Assembly (NCBI RefSeq): GCF_009189165.1
Contig: NZ_CP045118.1
Location: 4,464,001 to 4,528,000 of the forward strand
DNA length: 64,000 bases
Origin: Pseudomonas sp. SCB32
GTDB lineage: Bacteria; Pseudomonadota; Gammaproteobacteria; Pseudomonadales; Pseudomonadaceae
Direction of reading: 5' to 3'
The translations under genes were made by a program, and so were the position numbers. The notes beneath the pieces were generated by a model. That model was given only the letters and a program-made list of their open reading frames with translations, had not been told where the DNA came from and ran no database searches. Shown in pieces: positions 35,021 to 45,972 of the stretch; position 1 is the stretch's first letter, and each line of letters opens with the position of its first letter.

Positions 35021-36202
35021 TCAACCGCGGGAGAGGAACCGCATGCCCTCTTCCAGGCCGCTCAGGGTCAGCGGGAACATCTGCTCCTTCACCAGCTCAC
35101 GGACGAGGCCCGTGGAGGCGGTGTAGTTCCAGGTGTCTTTCGGGTAGGGGTTGATCCAGATGAGCTTCTTGTACTTCTCCATGAAGCGCTGCATCCAGAC
35201 GTAGCCGGCCTCCTCGTTCCAGTGCTCGACGCTGCCGCCGGCCTGGGTGATCTCGTAGGGCGCCATGGCGGCGTCGCCGACGAACACCACCTTGTAGTCC
35301 GGCCCGTACTTGTGCAGCAGGTCGAAGGTAGAGGTGCGCTCGCTGCCGCGACGCAGGTTGTTCTTCCACACCGACTCGTAGATGAAGTTGTGGAAGTAGA
35401 AATATTCCAGATGCTTGAACTCGGTCTTGCAGGCCGAGAACAGTTCCTCGCAGACCTTTACGTGGGCATCCATGGAGCCGCCGATATCCAGCAGCAGCAG
35501 GAGCTTCACGGTGTTGCGGCGCTCCGGGCGCATCTGGATGTTGAGCAGGCCGGCATCCTTCGCGGTGTGGTCGATGGTGCCGTCGATGTCCAGCTCTTCC
35601 GCTGCGCCCTCGCGGGCGAACTTGCGCAGGCGGCGCAGGGCGATCTTGACGTTGCGCGTGCCCAGCTCGACCTGGTCGTCGAGGTTCTTGTACTCGCGCT
35701 GGTCCCACACCTTGGCGGCCTTGCCCTGGCGCTTGCCGGCGTCGCCGACGCGGATGCCCTCGGGATTGAAGCCGCCGGAGCCGAACGGGCTGGTGCCGCC
35801 GGTGCCGATCCACTTGTTGCCGCCGGCATGGCGCTCCTTCTGCTCTTCCAGGCGCTTCTTGAACTCCTCGATGAGCTTGTCCAGGCCGCCGAGGGACTGG
35901 ATCTGCGCGCGCTCCTCGTCGGTCAGCAGGCGCTCGAATTCCTTGCGCAGCCACTCTTCGGGGATCAGTGCCTTGAGGTGGTCGTCGAGCTTTTCCAGGC
36001 CCTTGAAGTAGGCGCCGAAGGCCCGGTCGAACTTATCGAAATGGCGCTCGTCCTTCACCATGATGGTGCGGGCGAGGTAATAGAACTCGTCCATGTCGGC
36101 GAACACGACGCGGTGCTTGAGCGCATCGATCAGGTCGAGCAGCTCGCGCACCGACACCGGCACCTTGGCCGCGCGCATTTCGTTGAACAGGTTGAGCAGC
36201 AT
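35021..36202 (-). CDS. VWA-domain protein (CoxE-like), partner of MoxR ATPase
   Basis: 393 aa, no signal peptide. C-terminal von Willebrand factor A domain with MIDAS motif DIGGSMDAH (near residue 240) and downstream FVGDAAMAPYE; the N-terminal half is charged and helical with a Gly-rich loop (GTGGTSPFGSGGFNPEG). It forms the usual MoxR-VWA chaperone pair with the ATPase gene upstream, which matures metal enzymes or extracts proteins in characterised cases. Client unknown here. PA2706-like. Confidence 0.9.
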   Translation of the reverse strand: MLLNLFNEMRAAKVPVSVRELLDLIDALKHRVVFADMDEFYYLARTIMVKDERHFDKFDRAFGAYFKGLEKLDDHLKALIPEEWLRKEFERLLTDEERAQIQSLGGLDKLIEEFKKRLEEQKERHAGGNKWIGTGGTSPFGSGGFNPEGIRVGDAGKRQGKAAKVWDQREYKNLDDQVELGTRNVKIALRRLRKFAREGAAEELDIDGTIDHTAKDAGLLNIQMRPERRNTVKLLLLLDIGGSMDAHVKVCEELFSACKTEFKHLEYFYFHNFIYESVWKNNLRRGSERTSTFDLLHKYGPDYKVVFVGDAAMAPYEITQAGGSVEHWNEEAGYVWMQRFMEKYKKLIWINPYPKDTWNYTASTGLVRELVKEQMFPLTLSGLEEGMRFLSRG

Positions 36203-36246
36203 GGCTGCGCCCTCTTGTCGTCAAACCCGCTGGAGCGGTCGTCTTC

Positions 36247-36321
36247 TGGGTTCCCGCGTTCGCGGGAATGACGTGGGGTGGAAACACTCTCTGGCGTCAT
36301 CCCCGCGAACGCGGGGACCCA
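36247..36321. repeat. Dispersed inverted repeat (TGGGTTCCCGCG family)
   Basis: Arms starting TGGGTTCCCGCGTTCGCGGG and its near-perfect complement (one or two changes), filling the gap between the MoxR and VWA genes. The same element occurs at 23655-23731. Confidence 0.8.
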
Positions 36322-36349
36322 ATTAACCCGCTCCGGCGAAGGAACAGGT

Positions 36350-37195
<846 letters not shown>

Positions 37196-37298
37196 CGGGA
37201 AATCCTCGAACGGTAGCGGCCGGGGCTGACCCGGGCGGAGAGGTGCGTTTGGGAGACTGCGACTATAACGCGCATGGCGCTCGACTGTGAACGCAGGA

Positions 37299-37323
37299 CG
37301 GGCATTCAGTCACTGAATGCCCG
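37299..37323. repeat. 11-bp palindrome upstream of cysK
   Basis: CGGGCATTCAG / CTGAATGCCCG around a TCA centre, in the divergent region between moxR-like and cysK genes. Could be an operator or a hairpin. No T run. The remaining intergenic DNA (37196-37494, 299 bp) shows no ORF. Confidence 0.5.
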
Positions 37324-37494
37324 GTCATCGCGCGGACGGCCATTTCTCGCCAGCTCGCGCCTCCCGGACACTCATTTGAGGCCCGATCCAGGCGCTGCGG
37401 CGACCGATCTTTCCGCCGGTTCTGCGTCTGGACGCAGAGGCGGGCGGGGAATAGGCTTTCGGGTCTACTCAAGAGTGACAAGGACTCTCTCCCC

Positions 37495-38469
37495 ATGAGC
37501 CGCATTTACGCAGACAACGCGCAGTCCATCGGCAACACGCCGCTGGTCCAGATCAATCGCATCGCCCCGCGCGGCGTCACCATCCTGGCCAAGATCGAAG
37601 GGCGCAACCCCGGTTACTCGGTGAAGTGCCGGATTGGCGCCAACATGATCTGGGATGCCGAGTCGAGCGGCCGCCTCAAGTCGGGCATGACCATCGTCGA
37701 GCCGACCTCCGGCAACACCGGTATCGGCCTGGCCTTCGTCGCCGCCGCCCGTGGCTACAAGTTGATCCTCACCATGCCCTCCTCCATGAGCCTGGAACGC
37801 CGCAAGGTGCTCAAGGCACTGGGCGCAGAGATCGTCCTGACCGAACCGGCCAAGGGCATGAAGGGCGCCATCGCCAAGGCCGAGGAAATCCTCGCCAGCG
37901 ACCCGGCGAAGTACTTCATGCCGGTACAGTTCGACAATCCGGCCAACCCTGCGATCCACGAGAAGACCACCGGCCCGGAAATCTGGAACGACACCGATGG
38001 CGCAGTGGACGTGCTGGTGGCCGGCGTCGGCACCGGCGGCACCATCACCGGGGTCTCGCGCTTCATCAAGAACACCAAGGGCAAGCCGATCCTCTCGGTG
38101 GCCGTGGAGCCGATCAGCTCGCCGGTGATCAGCCAGACCCTGGCCGGTGAGGAAGTGAAACCCAGCCCGCACAAGATCCAGGGCATCGGTGCCGGCTTCG
38201 TGCCGAAGAACCTCGACCTGTCGCTGGTGGATCGCGTCGCCACCATCGCCGACGACGACGCCAAGGCCATGGCCCTGCGCCTGATGCAGGAAGAAGGCAT
38301 CCTCTGCGGCATCTCCAGCGGTGCCGCCATGGCCGCCGCGGTGAAGCTGGCCGAGGAGCCGAACATGCAGGGCAAGACCATCGTGGTCATCCTGCCCGAC
38401 TCCGGCGAGCGCTACCTGTCGAGCATGCTCTTCGACGGCCTGTTCGACGAGCAGGATCTGGTCCAGTAA
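37495..38469 (+). CDS. cysK: O-acetylserine sulfhydrylase (cysteine synthase A)
   Basis: PLP enzyme for the last step of cysteine synthesis from O-acetylserine and sulfide. 324 aa: PLP lysine K44 in [12 protein letters not shown], phosphate loop GTGGTITG, substrate loop TSGNTGIG, and the C-terminal [13 protein letters not shown] typical of CysK (not CysM). Starts with [22 protein letters not shown] 37495 is preceded by AAGGAC 11 bp upstream. Followed by a hairpin terminator and so monocistronic. PA2709-like. Confidence 0.96.
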   Translation: MSRIYADNAQSIGNTPLVQINRIAPRGVTILAKIEGRNPGYSVKCRIGANMIWDAESSGRLKSGMTIVEPTSGNTGIGLAFVAAARGYKLILTMPSSMSLERRKVLKALGAEIVLTEPAKGMKGAIAKAEEILASDPAKYFMPVQFDNPANPAIHEKTTGPEIWNDTDGAVDVLVAGVGTGGTITGVSRFIKNTKGKPILSVAVEPISSPVISQTLAGEEVKPSPHKIQGIGAGFVPKNLDLSLVDRVATIADDDAKAMALRLMQEEGILCGISSGAAMAAAVKLAEEPNMQGKTIVVILPDSGERYLSSMLFDGLFDEQDLVQ

Positions 38470-38475
38470 GACTCC

Positions 38476-38496
38476 TCCGCCCCGTTCCGGGGCGGA
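38476..38496 (+). terminator. Hairpin after cysK
   Basis: TCCGCCCC / GGGGCGGA with loop GTTCC, beginning 6 bp after the stop; only TT follows, so a weak or factor-assisted terminator. Confidence 0.6.
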
Positions 38497-38617
38497 TTCC
38501 TACCTGCGATTCCGACTCAGCGCGATCCGAGTCACGCCTGGCTGTCTGCGGACCCGCAAGCAGCCAAGGCCTCTCGCCATACTCCGGCAAAATGATTAAT
38601 TCTTGCCCAGCCCGTGA

Positions 38618-39772
<1,155 letters not shown>

Positions 39773-39790
39773 GCGTCACCCTTGCCCCTG

Positions 39791-39816
39791 CAACGCGCGG
39801 TTTCGGCCGCGCGTTG
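39791..39816 (+). terminator. Intrinsic terminator of the polyamine-binding-protein gene
   Basis: CAACGCGCGG / CCGCGCGTTG stem (10 bp) followed by TCATTTCT, 18 bp after the stop codon. Confidence 0.8.
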
Positions 39817-40216
39817 TCATTTCTGTCGCGAGAGTCGCGCTTTGCCGCACGACTCGCGCAGGGCTCGCCTCGGGGCACGTTGCCCGCTATAGTCAGCCCA
39901 CACGGCACTTCGCTGCCTCACTGAATCAGGTTTCCGTCCATGTCCCGATACCCGTTGCCCACCCAGGCAATCATCGCTGCAGCCTCCCCGGCACGCGGCG
40001 CGGGTATGGGTGCGGCCTGCCCTCCCCCTCCTGTCGTCGCCATCGCGTCGCCTCCGCCTCCCAGCGCGGCCAATCCGCCGCCCGGCGTGAGCTGCTGACG
40101 CCCACGCATCACGCGTTTTCCATCGCCCGGTTTTCCGCGCTCATCTGACGCGGCACCTGGCTTGTGGCCGGCCGCCTGAAGGCCGGTCGTGATCTGCCTG
40201 ACGACAGGTGCATTGC
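39817..40216. other. Intergenic region with possible promoter and tiny ORFs
   Basis: 400 bp. A TATAGT -10-like hexamer (39888-39893) points right. A Pro/Ala-rich 52-codon plus-strand frame (39940-40098) and a minus-strand frame (39918-40112, ending WVGNGYRDMDGNLIQ, with GGGGAGG before an internal ATG) both exist, but neither matches anything I recognise. Shown as unassigned. Confidence 0.5.
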
Positions 40217-41119
40217 ATGATTTCGTTCAATCGTTCTTCCCTGGCCGCCCTGGCCAGTACCTCGCTGTTCGTGCTGCTGTGGAGCAGCGCCGCCATCATC
40301 AGCAAGTGGGGGCTGGCCCATGCCTCGCCCATGGTCTTCCTCATCGCCCGTTTCGGCACCGCGCTGGCGGCGCTGCTGATCCTTTCACCGCTGATCGGCC
40401 TGCGCTGGCCACGCGAGCGCCGGCAGGTGCGCCAGGCGGTACTGACCGGCCTGGTGATGCTCGGCGTCTATCCGATCTTCTACCTGCTGGCGCTGGACCA
40501 GCACGTCACCCCCGGCGTCATCGCCACGGTGCTTGGCGTGCAGCCGATGCTCACCAGCTTCCTGCTGGAGCGCCGGCACTCGGCCACGCGCCTGGGTGGC
40601 CTGGCGCTGGGGCTGGTCGGGTTGGTGATGGTGGTGTACCAGAGCATCGGGCTGTCGGGCCTGACCTTCGCAGGATTGGCCTGCTGCCTGCTGGCACTGC
40701 TGTCGATCACCGGCGGCTCGATCCTGCAGAAGAACATCCGCGAGAATCCGCTGGGCACCCTGCCCCTGCAGTACATCGCCGGCCTCACCCTGTGCCTGGC
40801 CGTGGCGCCTTTCCAGCCGCTGTACGTGGAGTGGAACACCGCGTTCATCCTCAGCGCGCTGTGGATGGGGCTGATGGTCTCGGTGCTGGCCACCGTGCTG
40901 CTCTACCGGCTGATCGCCGCGGGTGATCTGGTCAACGTCACCAGCCTGTTCTACCTGGTGCCGGCGGTTACCGCGCTGATGGACTACCTGGTGTTCGGCA
41001 ATCGCCTGTCCGCGCTGGGCCTGCTGGGCATGGGATTGATCGTGGCGGGATTGATGCTGGTGTTTCGCAAGGCGGGCCCGGCGCGCACTTCAGCAGCCAC
41101 ACAGGCGGTCGATAGCTGA
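40217..41119 (+). CDS. EamA-family (DMT) transporter
   Basis: 300 aa, ten membrane helices in two EamA repeats (LFVLLWSSAAIISKWGLAHASP at the start; GSILQKNIRENPLGTLPLQY in the second half). Start ATG 40217 with AGGTG 6 bp upstream; GTG 40208 is a less likely alternative. Convergent with another EamA gene 51 bp downstream. Probable metabolite exporter, substrate unknown. Confidence 0.88.
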   Translation: MISFNRSSLAALASTSLFVLLWSSAAIISKWGLAHASPMVFLIARFGTALAALLILSPLIGLRWPRERRQVRQAVLTGLVMLGVYPIFYLLALDQHVTPGVIATVLGVQPMLTSFLLERRHSATRLGGLALGLVGLVMVVYQSIGLSGLTFAGLACCLLALLSITGGSILQKNIRENPLGTLPLQYIAGLTLCLAVAPFQPLYVEWNTAFILSALWMGLMVSVLATVLLYRLIAAGDLVNVTSLFYLVPAVTALMDYLVFGNRLSALGLLGMGLIVAGLMLVFRKAGPARTSAATQAVDS

Positions 41120-41170
41120 TCGTCTGGTGCACAAGCCGGAGGCGGGGACTCTTCCTCGCCTCCGGCTCAC

Positions 41171-42076
41171 TCAACTGGCCGTTTCCACTTTCGCCAACGG
41201 CGCCGGCCGCAGCACCAGCCACAGTGCCACGGCAATCAGCACCCCGCCCTGCAGGTGCGCCCAGGACAGCGACTCGTCCAGCAACAGCACCCCCCAGAGC
41301 ACGCCGAACAGCGGAATGAGGAAGGTCACCGTCATGGTCTTCAGCGGGCCGACGCTGGCCAGCAGACGGAAGTACAGGACGTAGGCGAAGGAGGTGCAGA
41401 GGAAGCCCAGCCCGGCCAGGGCCAGCAGAATCTTCGGCTCGAACAGCGGCGCCAGCGGCATGTCCAGGCTGGTACCGAGAAAGGCCGGCAGCAGGCACAG
41501 GGTCGCGCCGATCTGGCTGCCGAGTGCCGAAATGCCGAAGTCCAGGCCACCTTGATCGTTGATCCAGCGCTTGGTGATGAACCCGGCAAAGCCGTAGCAG
41601 GTCGTCGCCACCAGGCAGGCAGCGGCACCCCACAGCACGGCGGCGTCCAGCGGCACCGGGCCGGCACCGGTCAGCACGGCCACCCCGGCCAGCCCCAGCA
41701 ATACACCCAACGCCTTGGAGCCGGTCAGCGACTCACCGAAGAACAACGAGCCGATCAGTACGCCCATCAGCGGCGTGGTGGCATTGAAGATCGCCGAATA
41801 ACCGGCCGGCAGCACCCGCGCCGCCAGGCTGTACATCAGCACCGGAATGCCCGAGCTGATCACCCCGATCACCAGCAAGCGCCCGAACTTGCCGCGAAAA
41901 TCCCAGCGCGTGCGCAGCACCAGCAGGATCGCCACCAGCCCGAGGGCGGACAGGAACACCCGGAAGAATGCCGTCGGCATCACCCCGATACTTGGCACCA
42001 ACTGGCGCATGAACAGGAAACTGGCACCCCAGATGGCGGCCAGGCCGAGCAGATTCAGCAGTGCTGCGGGACTCAT
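41171..42076 (-). CDS. EamA-family (DMT) transporter
   Basis: 301 aa from ATG 42076 (GGAG 8 bp upstream; ATG 42091 has no ribosome site). Ten-helix protein with AAIWGASFLFMRQLVPSIG and second repeat GFLCTSFAYVLYFRLLASVGPLKTMTVTFLIPLFG, the conserved EamA C-terminal motif. Third such transporter in the window, not closely similar to the other two. Substrate unknown. Confidence 0.88.
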   Translation of the reverse strand: MSPAALLNLLGLAAIWGASFLFMRQLVPSIGVMPTAFFRVFLSALGLVAILLVLRTRWDFRGKFGRLLVIGVISSGIPVLMYSLAARVLPAGYSAIFNATTPLMGVLIGSLFFGESLTGSKALGVLLGLAGVAVLTGAGPVPLDAAVLWGAAACLVATTCYGFAGFITKRWINDQGGLDFGISALGSQIGATLCLLPAFLGTSLDMPLAPLFEPKILLALAGLGFLCTSFAYVLYFRLLASVGPLKTMTVTFLIPLFGVLWGVLLLDESLSWAHLQGGVLIAVALWLVLRPAPLAKVETAS

Positions 42077-42161
42077 CGCGAATAGCTCCATGGCAGGTGA
42101 GCCACCAGCCTACGCCGGTGGCCGGCAGCATCCATCCACAGCTGACTTTCAAACTCCATAT

Positions 42162-42659
42162 TCAGCTCCTGCGCAGCCGCGCCATGCTCAGCACGTCGGC
42201 ATGAACGCCATCGCGTAAGGCGAACTCACGCAGCTGCCCTTCCACTTCGAAACCGAACTTGCGGTACAGCGCGATGGCAGGCTGGTTATCGGTGTACACG
42301 GTCAGTTCGATGCGACGCAGGCCCATCCAGTTGTCGGCGACCTCCAGCAGCTCCGCCAGCAGCCGCGTGCCGAGGCCACGCCCCTGCCAGGTGACCGCCA
42401 CGCCCATGCCAATGGCGCCGCAATGGCTGCGACGCGCGCGCGGGTACTGCTCCAGATTGGCGCTGCCGACCACCTCGCCCTCATGCAGCGCCACCAGGGT
42501 CACCTGGCGCTCGCTGTCCAGGGTCAGTCGCTTTCGCCACATCTCCGGCGCCTGGTAGGGCATCTGCAGCACCTGGCGCGCCACCGCGGGATGGTTGTAG
42601 AGGGCGGTCAGGCCGTTGATGTGCTGCTCCGTGCAGCGCTCGATGCGCATGTTCTCCAT
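42162..42659 (-). CDS. GNAT acetyltransferase, YhhY/AaaT-like
   Basis: 165 aa. Aligns end to end with E. coli YhhY (L-amino-acid N-acetyltransferase): [39 protein letters not shown], then [27 protein letters not shown]. Acetyl-CoA loop [11 protein letters not shown] 42659 follows AAGGAG. PA1377-like and adjacent to aceK as in PAO1. Likely acetylates small amino acids or related toxins. Confidence 0.9.
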   Translation of the reverse strand: MENMRIERCTEQHINGLTALYNHPAVARQVLQMPYQAPEMWRKRLTLDSERQVTLVALHEGEVVGSANLEQYPRARRSHCGAIGMGVAVTWQGRGLGTRLLAELLEVADNWMGLRRIELTVYTDNQPAIALYRKFGFEVEGQLREFALRDGVHADVLSMARLRRS

Positions 42660-42820
42660 CGCGTCAGCTCCTTGCCGAGGTTCCTGTCGAAGAGAATGGG
42701 TGGATCAGCATACGCCCGATAACTCTCGGAATGCTGCCCGGACGCCACGCGAATTCCCACTTTCCCTCGCCGTTCACGCTGGCTAAGCTCGCTGCACAAC
42801 GACTCTGCAGAGGCACTCCC

Positions 42821-44557
42821 ATGGCTCAGCACTGGCCGGCGATCGAGATCGCGACCCTGATCCTCGAAGGCTTCGACGACTACCGCGCACGCTTCCACCA
42901 GATCACCGACGGTGCCCCGGCGCGCTTCGAACAGGCGCTCTGGCAGGAGGCGCAGCGGGCCTCGGCCGAGCGCATCAACCTGTACGAGGAAAAGGTCGCC
43001 GAAACCGTGGAGCGCCTGACCGGCGCCATGGCCCATATCGACCTGGTGGACGTGGAGCGCTGGCCCATCGCCAAGAGTGCCTACATCACCCTGATCGACC
43101 CGCGCCTGGACGACGAGCTGGCGGAAACCTGGTTCAACTCGATCTTCTGCGGCCTGTTCAGCCACGACAACATCAGCGACGGCACCATGTTCGTGCACAC
43201 CACCCGGCCGTCCCTGCGTGCCCACGCGCGCGCCCCGCACACCCGCCTGTACCGCCCTGGCGGCCACCTGCGCCCTACCCTGGAGCAGATCTTCGACGAC
43301 TACCGCTTCGCCGTGGACTACGACGACCGCGAGCGCGACCTGGAGCGCATGGACAGCCTGCTGCACGCCAACCTGCCGGATTGGGTGTGCAAGGACCCGA
43401 CGCTGACCATCGAGCTGATCGGCTCGGTGTTCTACCGCAACAAGGGCGCCTACCTGGTGGGCCGCCTGTTCACCCCCGAGGAGCAGTGGCCGCTGGTGTT
43501 CCCGCTGGTGCACCACGAGGGGCGCGGCATCCAGTTCGACACGGTGATCACCGACGAGGCGGAAGTCTCGATCATCTTCTCCTTCACCCGCTCCTACTTC
43601 ATGGTCGACGTGCCGGTTCCGGCGGAGCTGGTGGCCTTTCTCAAGCGTCTGCTGCCGGGCAAGCACATCGCCGAGCTGTACACCTCCATCGGTTTCTACA
43701 AGCAAGGCAAGAGCGAGTTCTACCGCGCGCTGATCAACCACCTGGCGACCACCGACGACCTGTTCGTCATGGCGCAGGGCGTGCGCGGCATGGTGATGAG
43801 CGTGTTCACCCTGCCCGGCTTCAACGTGGTGTTCAAGATCATCAAGGACAACTTCAACCCGGCCAAGACCGTGGACCACGCCACGGTGATCCAGAAGTAC
43901 CAGTTGGTGAAGAACCACGACCGTGTCGGTCGTCTGGCCGACACCCAGCAATTCGCCGACTTCCGCTTCCCGGTAGGCAAGTTCGACCCGGACTGCCTCG
44001 CCGAACTGCTGGATGTGGCGCCCTCCACCGTGGTCCTGGAAGGCGACGTGGTGCTCATCCGTCACTGCTGGACCGAGCGCCGCATGACACCGCTGAACAT
44101 CTACCTGGAGCACGCCACCCAGGCGCAGGTAGAGGAAGCGCTGAACGACTACGGCCTGGCGATCAAGCAACTGGCGGCGGCGAACATCTTCCCAGGCGAC
44201 ATGCTGCTGAAGAACTTCGGCGTCACCCGCCATGGCCGCGTGGTGTTCTACGACTACGACGAGATCAGCTACCTGACCGAGGTGAACTTCCGCCACATCC
44301 CGCCGCCGCGCTATGAGGAGGACGAGCTGTCCTCCGAGCCCTGGTATTCGGTGGGGCCGATGGATGTGTTCCCGGAGGAGTTCCCGCGCTTCCTGTTCGT
44401 CGACCTGAAGCAGCGCCGGCTGTTCGCCAAGCTGCACGGCAACCTGTTCGACGCCGATTACTGGAAAAGCCTGCAGGAGCAGATTCGCGCGGGCAAGGTG
44501 ATCGACGTGTTCCCCTACCGCCGCCACGAATCGCCGGAGGAAGCGCTGGCGCGCTGA
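42821..44557 (+). CDS. aceK: Isocitrate dehydrogenase kinase/phosphatase
   Basis: Bifunctional enzyme that inactivates Icd by phosphorylation and so directs carbon to the glyoxylate shunt on acetate or fatty acids. 578 aa, the normal AceK length, from ATG 42821 ([15 protein letters not shown]); AGAGG upstream. Regulatory N-terminal domain then kinase-fold core with ATP-binding lysine region, [28 protein letters not shown] as catalytic/metal loop. Not linked to aceA/aceB here, as is usual in Pseudomonas. Confidence 0.96.
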   Translation: MAQHWPAIEIATLILEGFDDYRARFHQITDGAPARFEQALWQEAQRASAERINLYEEKVAETVERLTGAMAHIDLVDVERWPIAKSAYITLIDPRLDDELAETWFNSIFCGLFSHDNISDGTMFVHTTRPSLRAHARAPHTRLYRPGGHLRPTLEQIFDDYRFAVDYDDRERDLERMDSLLHANLPDWVCKDPTLTIELIGSVFYRNKGAYLVGRLFTPEEQWPLVFPLVHHEGRGIQFDTVITDEAEVSIIFSFTRSYFMVDVPVPAELVAFLKRLLPGKHIAELYTSIGFYKQGKSEFYRALINHLATTDDLFVMAQGVRGMVMSVFTLPGFNVVFKIIKDNFNPAKTVDHATVIQKYQLVKNHDRVGRLADTQQFADFRFPVGKFDPDCLAELLDVAPSTVVLEGDVVLIRHCWTERRMTPLNIYLEHATQAQVEEALNDYGLAIKQLAAANIFPGDMLLKNFGVTRHGRVVFYDYDEISYLTEVNFRHIPPPRYEEDELSSEPWYSVGPMDVFPEEFPRFLFVDLKQRRLFAKLHGNLFDADYWKSLQEQIRAGKVIDVFPYRRHESPEEALAR

Positions 44558-44587
44558 TCCCCCACGTTCCCGCTGGCATCCCCATAG

Positions 44588-44616
44588 GGCGCATAGCCCG
44601 GAACGGGTTATGCGCC
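44588..44616. repeat. Dispersed hairpin (GGCGCATA family)
   Basis: GGCGCATAGCCCG / CGGGTTATGCGCC, with a partial copy at 44641-44655. Lies after aceK; the gap 44558-44789 contains only this repeat and, at 44696-44770, a GATACCCATCAACGCA element facing its near complement (GGGTATCGCTGCGCTCCA). Confidence 0.6.
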
Positions 44617-44789
44617 ACATGCCCCGCGGCGGATAGCGCTGGCGCGTTATGCGCCCTACCAGGGCATGACCGGGTTTGGCAGAGGCACGACGCAGGATGG
44701 CGTGGAGCGCAGCGATACCCATCAACGCACGTGCACCGGACAGCATGGGTATCGCTGCGCTCCAGCCATGCTACAAAAGCGGCCCCGGG

Positions 44790-45266
44790 TCAGGCGTGCA
44801 GGTGGTTTTCCAGCAAACCCACCGCGTCGCGCCAGCGCACCCGAAGGCTGCCCTGCCAATCCATCACTGGCAGCGACTCGCCAAGCAGGTGCTGCATGCG
44901 CCGGCGCGGCAGGCGGGCATCGCGGTTGTACTGGTCGCGCAGCGCGGGCATGACTTCGTTGCTCAGCCATTGGCGCAGGCTGCGATTCTCCGGGTGGTAG
45001 CAGTACACCAACAGCAGCGCGTAGAGGCCGCTCTCGTTGACCAGCAGTTCCGGCTCAGGATTGCCGGTGAGTCGCTCGTGGCGGCGCTGGTCGTTGTCCA
45101 GGCGTTCGATGAAAGGCTCGTGGATCTTGCGGCTGAGCAGCTTGCTCAGGTCGCGCACGACGAACCACGCCTGCTGCTCGATCAGCAGCGCGCGCAGTTG
45201 CCGGTTGTAGCGGACGAAGAAGGTTGCGGTCAGGCCGTCGTCGGCCGGGGAAATCGAAAGGTTCAT
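44790..45266 (-). CDS. BRO-N domain protein, phage antirepressor-like
   Basis: 158 aa. BRO-N domain at about 15-110: FVRYNRQLRALLIEQQAWFVVRDLSKLL, then LLVNESGLYALLLVYCYHPENRSLRQWLSNEVMPALR, as in antirepressors of temperate phages. The C-terminal tail (to 158) is basic. No integrase or structural genes are nearby, so this is an isolated or domesticated module. RBS AAGGAGC precedes ATG 45266; the start overlaps the stop of an upstream ORF (ATGA). The leader folds into a C4-like RNA (45323-45403), the element that controls phage P1/P7 antirepressor. Confidence 0.85.
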   Translation of the reverse strand: MNLSISPADDGLTATFFVRYNRQLRALLIEQQAWFVVRDLSKLLSRKIHEPFIERLDNDQRRHERLTGNPEPELLVNESGLYALLLVYCYHPENRSLRQWLSNEVMPALRDQYNRDARLPRRRMQHLLGESLPVMDWQGSLRVRWRDAVGLLENHLHA

Positions 45267-45463
45267 GCTGGAGCTCCTTGCTGAATCAAGAAGCCGCCGC
45301 CCGAAACTGCCGAAAAGAGGGAGGCGGACCGTGCAAGGGTAGAAATCCGGGTCAGAGACACAGAGAGACCGGCCGGGCCGAAGCCCGCCTCACACGGTCC
45401 GCCATAGATAGCCAGAGTCCGGCCGGCGCGGAACAACCGGCCGGATTTTCTCTGCTTTGGCAA
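45263..45463 (-). CDS. Icd-like leader ORF overlapping the C4-like RNA
   Basis: 66 codons from TTG 45463 (or an internal start), ending in TGA that overlaps the BRO-N start codon (ATGA). The segment AGFGPAGLSVSLTRISTLAR resembles the short host-cell-division-inhibitor Icd-like proteins coded in phage antirepressor leaders. In P1, icd and ant are translationally coupled and both controlled by c4, which matches this layout. Start codon uncertain; coding status inferred. Confidence 0.45.
   Translation of the reverse strand: MPKQRKSGRLFRAGRTLAIYGGPCEAGFGPAGLSVSLTRISTLARSASLFSAVSGGGFLIQQGAPA
45323..45403 (-). ncRNA. Candidate C4-type antisense RNA
   Basis: On the minus strand, GGCGGACCGTG pairs perfectly with CACGGTCCGCC 81 nt apart; inside are the hairpin GGGCTTCGGCCC (45386-45375) and CCGGTC...GACCCGG around TCTCTCTGTGTCTCT. 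The fold lies in the leader of a BRO-N antirepressor gene, exactly where C4 RNA acts in phages P1 and P7 and in Rfam's C4 family. A covariance-model match was not computed. Confidence 0.55.
45418..45445. repeat. Hairpin upstream of the C4-like element
   Basis: TCCGGCCGG / CCGGCCGGA with a 10-base loop, followed on the plus strand by TTTTCTCT. As plus-strand RNA this would be a terminator; on the minus strand it is the 5' end of the antirepressor leader. Confidence 0.6.
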
Positions 45464-45972
45464 TATGTCTCTGGACTCAGGTTTCTACGCCTGGCCACGA
45501 TGACGCTGTGGCAGGCGAAACGCTAAGCAGTGAACTCGTAGGACCGCAACGCCGCGGGAGTGTAGGGGCCTTCCCAAGCATCCCGCAGTGGCTTTACCGG
45601 ATTGGTGCGATGGCTTTCAGGAACTGCGAGGCCGTCGGGCATTTCCGCATGAATGCCCGTGCGCCGGCGTCCACCTGTAGGAGCGCGCCATGCGCGCGAT
45701 CGCGGGCATGGGTTAGGCGCCCCCACCTCTCCTACAGATCCATACCGCCTTCTACCTGTGCGTAGGAGCAACTGTCTTTTGGGCTCCCGCGTTCGCGGGA
45801 GTGACGATGTCGTGCACCGCGCTCTGCAATCGTCTTCCCCGCGAACGCAGGACGCGGGCGCTGGCCCGAAGGGGTATCACCCAGAAAACAATGTAGGAGC
45901 GGACTCCGTCCGCGATTGGCTGAAGCCCGCAGCAGAATCTCGACAGCGTGCCATTCGTAGAAGCGTCTGCGA
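45446..45972. other. Gene-free stretch rich in dispersed repeats
   Basis: Contains a REP-like TAGGAGCGCGCCATGCGCGC element (45677-45696), a degraded TGGGTTCCCGCG-type inverted repeat (45780-45850) and a TAGGAGCGGACTCCGTCCGC half element (45895-45914). Frames here look like repeat-derived shadows. It separates the antirepressor module from the DUF2937 gene. Confidence 0.6.

Noticed and set aside
42608..44746. 712-codon antisense frame over aceK
   Set aside because: No recognisable domain; aceK is unambiguous on the other strand.
44790..45972. Prophage or genomic island around the BRO-N gene
   Set aside because: No integrase, structural, lysis or attachment-site sequence was found; only the antirepressor module and repeats are present.
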